DNA of 64,000 bases from Ctena decussata (lineage: Eukaryota > Mollusca > Bivalvia > Lucinida > Lucinidae): positions 116,911,842 to 116,975,841 of the forward strand of contig OZ022500.1 in NCBI GenBank assembly GCA_963989385.1, read 5' to 3'. The notes under the pieces are model-generated. The model did no database searches. It was given only the letters and a program-made list of their open reading frames with translations, and was not told where the DNA came from. A program made the translations under genes and the position numbers. Of the stretch, positions 45,401 through 52,429 are shown piece by piece; positions within the stretch are counted from its first letter, which is position 1; each line of letters begins with the position of its first letter.

Positions 45401-46177
45401 TGGTTCTACTCTTAAATGAAAGAATTATTCCCAGGAAGCAGAAGATTCTTTCTTTTAAGATTTGACCCATTTGAGAATGGAGGCAAAGAATGAAATTGTC
45501 AGTTGCTTCCCCTGAAAGTATACCTACTCACCTTAAGATTGAAAATCTGTATAAGTTTGCTAAAATTATTGGTATTCATTGCAGGACTTGGGACCTATTT
45601 CAACATTAAACATGGTTTACGAAAGGATGCCATAGAAGTGCTTTTACAGAAGTTATATAAAATCAGACGGTGGTTTAAATCTCAGAGGATGTTTAATTTC
45701 TATGCTAGTTCTCTTCTCATGGTTTACGAAGGTGATACACAGGAGAATAATTTCTATACACCATGCAATAATTGTGATAAGTCTGACTGTGGATACAGTA
45801 CCACTGACTCACTGCAGACGGACTCCGAGAATTTCTCATCTGCTGCTGAAAGTAGTTCCTCGACCATTGCAGATGGGGTTGATGTTAACTCCATCGAGAC
45901 AGCTTTGTCAGAACAAAATGATACAGCCTCGTCGGGAGTTGGTTCCTCAGGTCATGTAGATGATTTGTCGTCAACAGCCTCAATCAGTGATATATCTGTA
46001 GATACTCCGTCCCCGTCACACAGCTCATCTCTCAACTCCCATGATGCAATATTAGCAGACGTGCGCATGATTGATTTTACGCATGTGTTCTTTGTGGATG
46101 ATGAGGATGATAATTATCTGTACGGCCTAAATAACTTGATAGAAAATATGGAAAGTTTGCTGAAAATGAGTGTATAG
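19407..46177 (+). CDS. IPMK: Inositol polyphosphate multikinase, five coding exons
   Basis: The product phosphorylates soluble inositol phosphates (IP3 to IP4 and IP5) and, in animals, also acts as a PIP2 3-kinase, mainly in the nucleus; that role is family knowledge. The join is 19407-19497, 28353-28535, 35059-35231, 37135-37219 and 45585-46177. It totals 1125 nt, 374 residues plus stop, with every GT..AG junction in phase. In the product I see QVAGH near residue 19, PPRGTRELHFYE near 47, the inositol-binding motif PCVVDIKMG (PxxxDxKxG, residues 107-115), SSLL at 219-222 and the catalytic MIDF at 339-342, all in the expected order. A Ser/Thr/Asp-rich low-complexity stretch (about 228-335) replaces the usual variable insert, and I see no clear basic NLS. 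Human IPMK is about 416 residues. The lack of a long N-terminus and the SSLL/IDF context fit IPMK better than IP6K or IP3K. The start ATG is the first in its exon; an upstream non-coding exon is likely outside what I can recognise. Confidence 0.95.
19811..21774. other. IPMK intron 1, left part without a clear element
   Basis: No exon is recognised here. An eroded SINE body (GTTGCACACAACCATTC, TCGATATGACTTAAAC) is visible at about 21130-21255. The remainder is AT-rich unique-looking DNA. Confidence 0.4.
21775..21855. repeat. ~75-bp GTTTGC hairpin repeat
   Basis: GCAGACAGTGTAGATC and GATCTATGCTGTTTGC form arms around GAGGCTGCTCATTATGAGC. Related hairpins occur near 3455, 21915, 26985, 28110, 53213 and 56245. 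Confidence 0.65.
21884..22094. mobile_element. TTAA-flanked 211-bp MITE
   Basis: It begins TTAACTCTTTAAGCCCC and ends GGTAGTGAAAGAGTTAA. It holds the GTTTGC hairpin and an internal AGACGTAAATTTTGTCGTCT palindrome. The same element, also 211 bp, lies reversed at 56136-56346. Confidence 0.8.
22376..22555 (+). mobile_element. tRNA-derived SINE
   Basis: The head TGGTAGCTCAGTGGATTAA (A box) and AGGTTCAAATC (B box) is followed by a body with GGATACTGTTGCACAC and CAGTATGACTGCAG. Related bodies lie near 21130 and 37670. Confidence 0.65.
22556..22795. mobile_element. 240-bp fold-back element, copy 1
   Basis: The ends ATGAGCCGCGACGCGA and CGTGTCGTGGCTCAT frame an almost complete palindrome, including CAGATCAGCCTGGGCATCC and its inverse and a central GTAGCTTAGACTCTAAGCTAC. 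Four copies in this window are each about 240 bp. It has no coding capacity. Confidence 0.8.
23764..26757 (+). mobile_element. Helentron-like element B2, hosting A2
   Basis: The head AGCTCGCCTGAA is inverted at the tail as TTCAGGCGAGCT. A GGCGTCGGCGTCCGCGTC stretch follows the head. Units match B1 (GTTTTGGTTAAAG, CCTTAACCCATGGATGG, GACCTTGATGTCAAGG). The tail hairpin GCTGTC-AGGC-GACAGC is followed by TCTTG. A2 occupies 24913-26627. Confidence 0.82.
24913..26627 (+). mobile_element. Helentron-like element A2, nested in B2
   Basis: The head GCTCACCTGAGCCAGCGG and the TCCGTCCG tract match A1. About four units of about 440 bp follow. The tail is CAGGTGAGC, the hairpin AGGACC-AAT-GGTCCT and CTTG. 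The flanks rejoin as GATAGCTTTTG + TTTATAAATGTG. That exact uninterrupted sequence exists in B1 (about 12416) and again within B2 (about 24720), so the ends are defined and no target duplication is present. Confidence 0.85.
26985..27052. repeat. GTTTGC hairpin repeat
   Basis: TTGCAAACAGCATAAATCC and GGATCTACACTGTTTGCC form imperfect arms. It lies in IPMK intron 1 beside an AGACATAAATTTTGTTGTCT palindrome. Confidence 0.5.
27224..27521. repeat. 45-bp minisatellite, six copies plus an inverted copy
   Basis: Six direct 45-bp units begin ACTTGCTCCTCACCAATTC and end TTTAAACACTTT. They are followed at once by an inverted partial copy (GAATTGGTGAGGAGCAAGT). The unit is a multiple of three, so a repetitive ORF appears; I do not regard it as a gene. 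Confidence 0.85.
28353..28535 (+). CDS. IPMK: IPMK coding exon 2
   Basis: The acceptor TTTTGATAG ends at 28352 and the donor GTAGGT begins at 28536. The exon encodes residues 31-91, starting GLLEHEDG and ending FHFEEYPD. It contains the ALQKPPRGTRELHFYEK segment, typical of the N-lobe of the inositol phosphate kinase fold. Phase is 1 in and 1 out. Confidence 0.95.
28885..29297. repeat. Fold-back family V, two adjacent copies
   Basis: The starts GGTTATTCAAAGCATCATT and the ends TTTTGAACAACTGGGCC are approximately inverted. The interior holds AATATTTTTTGCTGAAAAA and TGTGAGGAGC. Similar copies lie at 30311-30470, 53450-53610 and 54111-54370. Confidence 0.55.
29397..30310 (+). mobile_element. 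Helentron-like element F2
   Basis: The head GTCGCACCTGCGTTAGC is followed by CCGTCCGTTCGTCC. About four units of about 165 bp share AGCACAACTCCTCCTAC and CATTTTGAAACTTCACAG, a core different from F1. The tail is AGCAGGTGTGACACC, the TTTCCGCGGATTT palindrome and CTTG before TTT. A partial duplicated head sits at about 30188-30240. It is inserted in a V-type repeat. Confidence 0.75.
30595..30799. mobile_element. Fold-back MITE family M, intact copy
   Basis: The arms GCAGAGCTCTAGATAAGAGG and CCTCTTATCTAGAGCTCTG are mirror images. The central arms are ATGTTGTGACCCCTCATC and GATGAGGGGTCACAACAT around GAACCGTCTCAATGAGACGG. The copy at 41178-41381 is nearly identical. Confidence 0.8.
31353..31592. 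mobile_element. 240-bp fold-back element, copy 2
   Basis: The ends ATGAGCGGCGACACGAC and GTGTCGTGGCTCAT match copy 1 in length and centre (AAGGGTAGCTAAGGGTCTAA region). Confidence 0.8.
31598..31700. repeat. Fold-back with CTAGATCCA centre (family R)
   Basis: The arms AATCTAGATCCACTTATAA and GATGGATCTAGATTTTGG face each other inside AAACAATC/GATTGTTT. Related copies lie at about 47331-47470, 48230-48345 and 48695-48835. Confidence 0.6.
32073..34742 (+). mobile_element. Helentron-like element D, two heads, hosting C2
   Basis: The head ATGCCCCCAACTTC, with a hairpin AACTTC-GGA-GAAGTT and a GAGGGGGCAT arm, appears at 32075 and again at about 33696. Each is followed by TCCGTCCGTCTGTCC. Units of about 170 bp share GAACCTTGTGAACAAAATAT, CCTGATGCTAGGATCATG and GTGTAGATGACCTGATTA. 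The tail has GTTGGGGGCAT (inverted head), the hairpin GTGTTT-CAT-AAACAC, ATTTT and CTAG. Either a tandem pair or an internally re-headed single element is possible. Confidence 0.78.
32481..33174 (+). mobile_element. Helentron-like element C2, nested in D
   Basis: The head GTCTCGCCTGC is inverted at the tail as GCAGGCGAGAC, with a full head hairpin around GAA and the GGCGGCGGCG stretch. About three units match C1. The tail palindrome TTCCGCGGAA and TTCTTG follow. Deleting it restores the D unit GTGAATTTTTGACCGAG, so there is no target duplication. Confidence 0.85.
35059..35231 (+). CDS. IPMK: IPMK coding exon 3 (PxxxDxKxG motif)
   Basis: The acceptor TTCTTCAG ends at 35058 and the donor GTAATG begins at 35232. 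The exon encodes VTYIKLENLVSKF, then the signature PCVVDIKMGKKTYDP, through GFQFTGMQ. It enters in phase 1 and leaves in phase 0. This is the most diagnostic exon of the family. Confidence 0.96.
35310..35505. repeat. P-family fold-back in IPMK intron 3
   Basis: GGGTCAACTCTTAAAGGAAA, its inverse around 35415, and GAAGGGAGGCAAAAATG / CTGAAAGTGTACCCATT mark a P copy starting about 80 bp after exon 3. Confidence 0.6.
35506..36360. other. IPMK intron 3 interior, unassigned
   Basis: AT-rich sequence with no recognisable exon, repeat end or RNA gene. Confidence 0.4.
36361..36500. repeat. P-family fragment with perfect inner hairpin
   Basis: AAAGGAAAGAATTTGCTCC is followed directly by its inverse GGAGCAAATTCTTTCCTTT. 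Two shorter direct copies precede it. Confidence 0.65.
37135..37219 (+). CDS. IPMK: IPMK coding exon 4
   Basis: The acceptor CTTTCAG ends at 37134 and the donor GTTTGC begins at 37220. This short 85-nt exon encodes TYNPVEDRIKFYDKFF and then CRKLGEEELTRK, with phase 0 in and 1 out. The donor is weaker than those of the other exons, but it is required to keep the frame with exon 5. Confidence 0.88.
37565..37775 (+). mobile_element. tRNA-derived SINE, eroded
   Basis: A degenerate tRNA-like head (GTGGTCTGGCTTTGAATCC) precedes the body CCTTTGCACACATCCATTC, GGCTTGATATGACTATAAC, similar to the body at 22376. It lies in IPMK intron 4. Confidence 0.5.
37913..38135. mobile_element. Truncated copy of the CACAGGGTATAATCG fold-back
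   Basis: It begins CACAGGGTATAATCGATTCC and carries the CTTCCTGCCGAGACTGTCC-type internal repeats of the element at 40516. The right arm stops early, near GGCAGGAGAGGCTGC. Confidence 0.7.
38500..38715. repeat. P-family fold-back
   Basis: TTTTAAAGGAAAGACTTTGC, TCTTTTGTTTAACAGTGAAC and CTTCATTTGAAAGTATATCC are diverged P segments. Confidence 0.5.
38716..39675. other. IPMK intron 4 stretch without assigned element
   Basis: AT-rich, with a 25-nt A tract at about 39449-39473. No exon or repeat end is recognised. Confidence 0.45.
39676..40328 (+). mobile_element. Degenerate B-family element
   Basis: B-type unit phrases are visible (GACCTATGTCTCCTTAACCC, TTTGATACTTGCATTGTCC). The tail GAGCTGTGCTGCCCCCTGAC ends in a decayed hairpin and TGTTG. 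The head is not recognisable. Confidence 0.5.
40463..40515 (+). repeat. 53-bp direct duplication, left copy
   Basis: The segment from GAGAGGTGTGGTACATAAAA to GACTGTTTCTA is repeated exactly at 40846-40898, on the other side of the fold-back element. Confidence 0.85.
40516..40845. mobile_element. 330-bp fold-back element with 53-bp flanking duplication
   Basis: The ends CACAGGGTATAATCGATTC and GAATCGATTATACCCTGTG are perfect inverted repeats. The arms consist of repeated CTTCCTGC(C/A)GAGACTGTCC-like blocks facing their inverses around AGAGCCTCGGCAGGAAGC. ORFs reading through it on both strands are by-products of the repeat. Confidence 0.8.
40846..40898 (+). repeat. 53-bp direct duplication, right copy
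   Basis: Exact copy of 40463-40515 directly after the fold-back element. Confidence 0.85.
41099..41134. repeat. CA-rich microsatellite
   Basis: CACACACA-type repeat with interspersed TG in IPMK intron 4. Confidence 0.8.
41178..41381. mobile_element. Fold-back MITE family M, intact copy
   Basis: Nearly identical to 30595-30799, with the same GAGCTCTAGATAAG ends and the same central GTGACCCCTCATCTGAAC hairpin. Confidence 0.8.
41905..42080. repeat. P-family fold-back
   Basis: AAGGTGATGGGTACACTATC, GGGGTCAACTCTTAAGGGAA and GAGTAGACCCCTGTTGG mark a left-to-centre P copy. Confidence 0.55.
42244..44301 (+). mobile_element. Helentron-like element H
   Basis: The head AGCTCACCTGG, the hairpin CCCGAAGGG and GCGTCCGTCGTGCGTCC are followed by many units of 180-250 bp. 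These share CCAAGATGGCCGCCATC, GTTACTAAAAATAGCA and GAATGGAATTGGACCAATTTT. The tail is CCAGGTGAGC, the hairpin AGGCCC-ATTT-GGGCCT and CTTG. A short retroposon is inserted at 43523-43619. Confidence 0.8.
43523..43619 (-). mobile_element. Short SINE-like retroposon, second copy
   Basis: A 97-bp insert in element H flanked by TATAGATCAGT on both sides (43512-43522 and 43620-43630). It is the reverse-orientation relative of 13943-14041, with the repeat tail seen here as CTGTTCTGTTCTGTTC at the left end. Confidence 0.78.
44302..44393 (+). mobile_element. B-like head fragment between H and E2
   Basis: TTAGTTTGCCTGTGC, then ATACAGGAAGAGGTATTATT, resembles the B head, but core units are missing because E2 begins at 44394. 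Confidence 0.45.
44394..45277 (+). mobile_element. Helentron-like element E2
   Basis: It has the same head as E1 (TATACCCCCGACATACG, GTATGTCAGGGGGTATA) and the same tail (GTCGGGGGTATACGTGAGC, hairpin, TTGCTCTAG). The core differs more: units with CATATCTCTGTAACTAC, GATATCTCTATAGCATTG and GGTGGGGCCAAGGGTCAG. Confidence 0.8.
45340..45540. repeat. P-family fold-back abutting IPMK exon 5
   Basis: The P right arm (GCTTCCCCTGAAAGTATACC, then CTCACCTTAA) ends about 45 nt before the exon 5 acceptor. It is the second P copy lying just before an IPMK exon. Confidence 0.6.
45585..46177 (+). CDS. IPMK: IPMK coding exon 5 (SSLL and IDF motifs, stop)
   Basis: The acceptor CATTGCAG ends at 45584 and the TAG stop is at 46175-46177. 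The exon begins GLGTYFNIKHGLRKDA and contains NFYASSLLMVYEG. It then has about 105 residues rich in Ser, Thr, Asp and Asn, and ends with ADVRMIDFTHVFF, an acidic DDEDDN patch and YLYGLNNLIENMESLL. That ending is the C-lobe including the catalytic Asp of the IDF motif. I found no convincing AATAAA within a few hundred bases downstream, so the 3' UTR end is not assigned. Confidence 0.95.
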
Positions 46178-46373
46178 CCCTGACTTTAAACTAATAGACC
46201 ATTTTATCTGAAAATATTTTCTCTGTATGATTATCTGAAGTTCATGGGCCCTTACTGCAACTGCCTCGCTCGGCGCACAAACATGAAAGCCATGTTCTGC
46301 TTTTGGGAAGGTCATGTTGGTTTTCACTAGGAGCTCTAAATTTTGCCCACCTCTGATTAATGATCGGCTCACA

Positions 46374-46553
46374 GAGCTCTAGATAAGAGGGGTATTTGAT
46401 GATAATTAAGGGATGATTTTCTTTATTTCTCATTGAAACTATATGTGACCCCTCATCTGAACCGTCTCAACGAGATATGTTGTTTTATGCAGAATTAAAA
46501 AAAAATTATCCCTAATTATCAACAAATACTCCCTCTTATCTAGGACTCTTGGC
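46374..46553. mobile_element. Fold-back MITE family M, degenerate
   Basis: CAGAGCTCTAGATAAGAGG at the left, GTGACCCCTCATCTGAACC in the centre and ACTCCCTCTTATCTAGG at the right. Part of the central arm is lost. Confidence 0.7.
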
Positions 46554-46682
46554 TCAGTATATGTGAAATATTTTTAAAAGGGCCTTGAAACACATATCAA
46601 AAAAAAAAATCATTGCAGCTGCTTTGGGAGGGGTCTTAACATAAACTTTTGTTTTGAATTGACTGAAATTATTCTGGAAATA

Positions 46683-46791
46683 CCCTAATATGTGTAGGTA
46701 ATGTGACATCTAAAACCATTATTTTTCCATTTTTCTCAAATGGAAAACAAATGGTTTTTAGGTGTCTTAATATTTAAGCATATTAGGGTAG
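46683..46791. repeat. Fold-back with ACCCTAATATG ends
   Basis: The arms ACCCTAATATG and CATATTAGGGT enclose inner arms TCTAAAACCATT and AATGGTTTTTAGGTG. A related piece lies at about 47700-47790. Confidence 0.6.
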
Positions 46792-47058
46792 TCTGCAACC
46801 AGAAAATATGACAATTATGGAGCTTGGGTGCTGCTGCTGAATTTTTTGAAAAATTTGGGGACTGTTAGCTATGATATGATATAAGGGAGATAATTACATG
46901 TGAGCCTAATATAGTTTTTTGTAGAATACTTACGTAGCATTAATTGTTAAAGATTTTTACAATAGATCTGTTTAAGTTGTTTATCAGTATTGCTTCTGTA
47001 TAAATGCTTAATTTATTCGGTTATAAGATGGGAGTTTGTCCTTCCTAAATTACTGTAA

Positions 47059-47297
47059 ATGAGCCGCGATGCGAGAAAACCAACAAAGTGGTTGTGCACC
47101 CAGCGCAGACTCAGATCAGCCTGGGCATCTGCCCAGTCTGATCAGAGTCTTCGCTGTCCGCATGAAGGTAGCTTTGACCCTTAGCTACTCTTCAAGTGCT
47201 TAGGGAAAACTCTGCTCAGACTAGGCTGATGCCCATCTGATCTGTGTCTGCGCTGGGTGCACAACCACTTTGTCCGTTTTCTCGCGTCGTGGCTCAA
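47059..47297. mobile_element. 240-bp fold-back element, copy 3
   Basis: The ends ATGAGCCGCGATGCGAG and CGCGTCGTGGCTCA match copies 1, 2 and 4. The centre is CATGAAGGTAGCTTTGACCC. Confidence 0.78.
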
Positions 47298-48859
47298 ATG
47301 TGTAAATCAGCCTTGTGTACTTCAGCGATAAAATTGGTTTTTCTCTTTCAAAACAGGCCAAAAAATCTTATAAGATGGATCTAGATTTTTGGGGTTGTTA
47401 AAACAGTTTGGAAGAGAAAATGTTATCAGTTTTGGAAGAGAAAAAAACGCCTATCTTATAACCGAAAAAATATGGCACAGTTTAGTTCATTCAACTTTTA
47501 TCCTGCTCAGTTTCCAAACTTCTGCTTTGGGTTGGCTTTATTTTATTTGTCATCCTTAGGGCTGTGCGACACTACAGGACAAACAGAGTAGAAACCTGTC
47601 AGAATGCAGTATTATCTGGATCTGCCCTGTTAGTGAAAACTGCTCAACTTCACTGTTAGCAGATTTTAAGATAAATATAACATCATTTTACCTAATGTTC
47701 TTAAGTATTGGAACACCTATAATAATTTATTGTCCATTTGTCCCAAATGGAAAAGTAATTATTTTTAGGTGTCTCAAAACATAGACATATTGCACAGTAC
47801 ATGTGTATATAACTATGGTTTGGAGGTGTTCCAACCAAGCCAAAAACCGTGTTTTGATAAGAGCCTTTGTCATAAGGTGAATAGGTGCACTTTCATTTTT
47901 ACCTCCCTTTTTCAGAAGCAAATTCTTTCCTTTAAGTGTTGACTTCCATTTAGAAGGAAGACAAAAATGGCTGTAATTGCTTCCCTTGAAAGTGTACCCA
48001 TTAACCCCCCATAGGAATGAAATTGTTTAAAAAAAATAAAAATAAGAATAACACTGTACGCCTCATCAAGACATTTTAAGGATGAGAAAACAAGTGGTAA
48101 TGTGTAAATTATGAATAATTCAAGACAGTTTTAAAGATGCCAAGTACCATTTTTATTCAGTTATTAGACAGGCGTAAATCCTTCCAAAATTACCACAAGT
48201 ATGTAGGTTAGTCTTGTGTAATTCAGCTATAAAATTGGGTTTTCTCTCCCAAAACAGTCCCAAAGATCTAGATCCATCTTACAAGATGGATCTAGATCTT
48301 TGAGATTGTTTGGAGGGGAAAACTCCTGTCTTTTAACCGTAGAAATACGGTATGTATCTTTATTAATCATTAAAGAAAGAGCTCAAGACAAGGTGTGGTT
48401 TTGATGAAACTTCCTGGGTAATTTCGGCTTATTCTCCTCAGTGAGGCAGTTCTCATGAGGGCCACAGAATGCAATTTCACGGAGAAAGTTGAACAATTCC
48501 CCTGAGCAGTCACAAAAGCCTCATCTGACCTGGAGCTCTAGATTTAGCATACTTTCTCAGTTACAGTGATGGGGGTTTTGGCAATGCATTTTCATGGAGG
48601 AAGATGAACATTTACCCTGAGTTGTCACTAAAAACCCACCTGACCTGGAGCTCTTGCTTTAGCGTACTTACTCAGTTATAGTGATGGGGGTTTGGCTCCA
48701 AAACAATTCCCCAAAATCTTAGTTCTGTCTTGCTTTTCCTGCCATAAACAACCCAAAAAAGTCTAGATCCATTTCATAAAGTGAACCTAGATTTTTGGGA
48801 GTATTTTGGAAGGGAAAACCCCTCCTTATAGACAGCAGAATTACACAACAGGGTCCGAG

Positions 48860-48995
48860 GTTATAAAACTTGAGTACAATGTCAAACTCAAAATAAAGCA
48901 CACTGATTGGCTGCTTCCGAGCATGTGCTCGGATGCAGCCAATCAGTGTGCTTCATTTTGAGTTAGAGAATGTACTCAAGTTTTATGATCTCCGG
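48860..48995. repeat. Long palindrome
   Basis: The arms ATAAAACTTGAGTACAATG and TGTACTCAAGTTTTAT frame inner arms AAGCACACTGATTGGCTGC and GCAGCCAATCAGTGTGCTT, with the centre GAGCATGTGCTC. Confidence 0.75.
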
Positions 48996-49792
48996 GCCAG
49001 ATTTAGAGATTTGGAATCATTATACAGGGGAAGGCTTATATCCTAATAATTTTCAATAAAAGTTTAATATGCAGCCCTGATATATAATACATGTACATGT
49101 ACAGTGAGCAGGATGAAAAGGAGTTTACTGTATATTGTTAACTTATAAATTAAAGGACTTCTTTGATTAAGGCGAGGATTTTCCCCATTTGACTGGCGCG
49201 ACAGGTACGAATTTTCAAAAGTATAAAGTGTGCAAATTTTTCTTACCAGAGCTTCCACAAATATGTAAACCGTATGAAATCAGATCATTTGTGATTCAGA
49301 CCAAAGACATGGGGAGATAATCCATTCTGACCCTACCTACCCTAAATTCAAGGTTTTCTCATACCTCATCTTTTGAGGTAATAAAAGTATTGAAACCAGT
49401 CATTCATTCCATACATTTTTGTCATAAATGCATGCTAAATACACGCATATCACAATACCAAACAATGATTTTCTTCTTGTTACGCCTGACTGGCATTTAA
49501 ACATGCAAAACCATAGTTACACTTCCGGTCAAAAAGGCCAAAATAGAACGCTTCACTATAATTAAAGTACAAGTACTTTCCCCCCCGTGACTCAGCATTT
49601 CCTTCATGCAGCAGTCTTATGCGATGCAAGTACGCAATATATATGAGTGGGAAGCTAGGTCACGTGGGGGGAGGGGGGGGGGGGGAACGATACTCAGTAA
49701 GCCAAAGAAGAAGAATGGTCAACAGTAGCACTGTGATCTTCAAGGATTATATTGTGTACCATGACCTTGAAATGAGGTCAAGATCACATACA

Positions 49793-49934
49793 TATATACT
49801 CTGAACAGTCACTCTTTATTTATGACGTTTCGGCATACTGCCTTTATCAAAATTATGAAATTTGTACAAGACTACATTTTGAGCTTTTACAATTCTCTCA
49901 GCATTCAAAAATGGAATCACGGAAATGACGTTGC
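49793..49934 (-). repeat. Inverted terminal repeat, 3' side of the Penelope ORF
   Basis: Inverse of 52317-52458 over 142 bp, by eye without gaps. On the minus strand it reads GATAAAGGCAGTATGCCG, then AAACGTC, a degenerate hammerhead-like core. Confidence 0.85.
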
Positions 49935-50820
49935 GTGAAGACAACGTACAGCGCGCTGCCGTCAGAGGTAAACATTGGCGCGACGTTGACAGGATGAAGC
50001 AAATGAGAACCTGTTCATCCTACAAGACTAAGTAGCATCAACAGGATCTTAAATGCTCATCGATCAAATATTCAGATGGCGCATACAATCTACAAACATT
50101 CAAAGTAAAATAATAATCAGACAGTACAGTTGAAGATGCACAGCCCAGAGTGTGTCATATTCCGGTATGAATAAATTATGAAAACTGCACAAGAAGCAAA
50201 CAAACGCGCAACTCTGTTCCCACTCAGAAAAACATATACGCTCACACAAGAAAAAATCCATCGCTCTTGCAAATGCACAGCTTAACTCATAATAAGGGTT
50301 ATCTACTCACTAAGCACAAGAAAAAAAAAGAAAAAAAACATTGTAAACAGTCAAACCCACATTTCTGCTTCGCACTAGTACTCCTGCTTCAACTCTAACA
50401 GTGCCCACAAATATGTGCCGCTTACATACGGGCCGGTAGGTATCGCCATCAGATGAATATTGCCTAATAAGTAAATGCGCAACTCCATCCCCACGCACGA
50501 GTAAAAAATTATTCCACCGCAAATAGACAACCGCATTAGTAATATCGTCGTACCACCCACATGCAAGCGACCCACATCTATGCCAAACACCACCCTTGAG
50601 AAAAACAGCCAGGTGGAGGCAAACAGAAATCCCGAAAGCAGCTAACACAATACTACCAGTTAGCTGCTCTCAGGAGTTCCATGGATACTCCACCAGACCC
50701 CTTGCCCAAAAGCAAATATTCCAAATTATGCACAAATTCATCCTAGAGCATGGTACGAATGCGAAGGCGACCACACCCACACTAACGCTATGTATGTGGT
50801 CACCTCCACATTCGTATCAT

Positions 50821-51047
50821 CAGGGGCATAACTAGAGGCAACCCCACAACACGCACAACCATGCCTCACTCTCTACCTCCCGAAGGGAAAGCCAGTACCT
50901 CAGCCACCCCGGCAACTGGTATTGAAAACTTGTCCAATTTATAAATTTCCAGCATGCAAATACGCAAGTGAGTGTTGAAATTCTGCCTATTTTGACAAAA
51001 TTTCAACACGCACTTGCGTATCTGCCGTACACGTAGCTACGCCCCTG
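50821..51047. mobile_element. hAT-like MITE inside the Penelope-like element
   Basis: It begins CAGGGGCATAACTAG and ends TAGCTACGCCCCTG, and shares GACAAAATTTCAACACGCAC with the copy at 14286. I did not find a clean 8-bp duplication. Confidence 0.6.
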
Positions 51048-51664
51048 ATAATGATAACATAATAAGCTTTTAGCTTACTGCCAGATAATGATGCTTCATA
51101 CTGTACATTATATACGGCAATCGTTTAACGAAGTATTGCTTAAACCAAAACCAATGCTGTACGACAGTAAACGCGCAACTCTATTCCCACAGGAATTAGA
51201 AACTCAAGGCCTTAGCCATGACAGAAATAAAAACTGACCAATAAAAACGGCAGACCACTCGTATATATGTAAACTATATCAATATCAGCCTTTGGATACT
51301 TGTAAGATAAACAGATGGAGTTACACAAGAGCGCCTGGAAAGAACTGGATTAGCTACTCCCCGGAGCTCCGAGAAACTTCACCAACCGCTTAGCTTCAAA
51401 TCATATATTGTCACCAAAATGCGACACATAACTACTGGTCGAATATTACCTCCGTAATACCTATATAGAACCATATGATAACCCGCAATTCCATTCTACC
51501 TCCCCTTCCCCACCCTCCCCCCTTCCCCTTTTCAAAGTGCGCAGGGATGGATAAACACCCACTAACACATGTATGCAGTTGTTTTGCACACAGGTATCAA
51601 AAGGCGCATACTCATCCCCGCCCCTCCCCTTCTTTTGTGTCTCCCCCACCTCCAAACCTTAGGT

Positions 51665-52429
51665 TTACCGATACTCTCGCCACAGTACCCCCAGTTTTGC
51701 CTTTTTATTAACACCATTTGGCATTTCTGTCTGTAACTTGTCAATCCAATCTAACTCTCGAATTTGTCTGTAGTATCTGGACTTGTCCTTGATTAGCTCT
51801 AGAACACTTACACCCATGTCCGCAGCACTATGTCCGTAACTGTTGAAATGATCCGCCACTGGTTTATTGCGCCCGAGTCTAACATCTGCTTCATGCTCTT
51901 TAAGCCTGTCTTTAACTGACCTGGATGTCTCCCCAACATAAATTACCTTCCCGCATCTTGCGCAATTTATACCATAAACCGCATTCCATGACTTGCATCC
52001 ATGCCTACTAACCGTCTTGTCTACAACGCCTGGGCTGGTGTGGTGTATGCCTCTTTTAAACATGTCGCATACTACACATCTCTTTTCACAGGTATAACCG
52101 CAAACAGACGCTGTCCTCCGCCGGTTCAATACCTTGTTCGTTTTACCATGAACAAGTAAATCCCCAAGATTGCGGTCCCGTCTGTAAGCCACAATCGGTA
52201 CATCTTTGAACACCTCTGTCATCCTCTGAGAGCAATAAAGGGTATCTAGGTGTTTCCTGACTATGTTGTGAACATTCGGCAATTGCCTCATATATGTCAG
52301 TGTCAGTAACAAGGGTGCAACGTCATTTCCGTGATTCCATTTTTGAATGCTGAGAGAATTGTAAAAGCTCAAAATGTAGTCTTGTACAAATTTCATAATT
52401 TTGATAAAGGCAGTATGCCGAAACGTCAT
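51665..52429 (-). CDS. GIY-YIG endonuclease ORF of Penelope-like element (truncated)
   Basis: The 254-residue ORF is the C-terminal part of a Penelope-like polyprotein, whose GIY-YIG domain nicks target DNA for retrotransposition. Residues 110-121 hold clustered cysteines (CGYTCEKRCVVC), the zinc-finger-like linker found before the nuclease. The nuclease follows: VYGI (151-154), CARCGK, VIYVGETSRSVKDRLKEHE (162-180), a late HFNSYGH (194-200) and PNGVN near 237-241. The reverse transcriptase that should precede it is missing, and the ATG lies inside the inverted terminal repeat. The first ~40 residues are therefore terminal-repeat sequence rather than conserved domain. The ORF is intact to its stop. 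Phage or bacterial GIY-YIG families are less likely given the cysteine linker and setting. Confidence 0.8.
   Translation of the reverse strand: MTFRHTAFIKIMKFVQDYILSFYNSLSIQKWNHGNDVAPLLLTLTYMRQLPNVHNIVRKHLDTLYCSQRMTEVFKDVPIVAYRRDRNLGDLLVHGKTNKVLNRRRTASVCGYTCEKRCVVCDMFKRGIHHTSPGVVDKTVSRHGCKSWNAVYGINCARCGKVIYVGETSRSVKDRLKEHEADVRLGRNKPVADHFNSYGHSAADMGVSVLELIKDKSRYYRQIRELDWIDKLQTEMPNGVNKKAKLGVLWREYR

Noticed and set aside
46178..47058. Polyadenylation site for IPMK
   Set aside because: No AATAAA with a plausible downstream element could be picked out, so I did not call a terminator.
50310..50648. 112-residue minus-strand ORF in the Penelope-like element
   Set aside because: No recognisable domain; it overlaps another frame of similar length and lies in the non-coding 3' part of the element.
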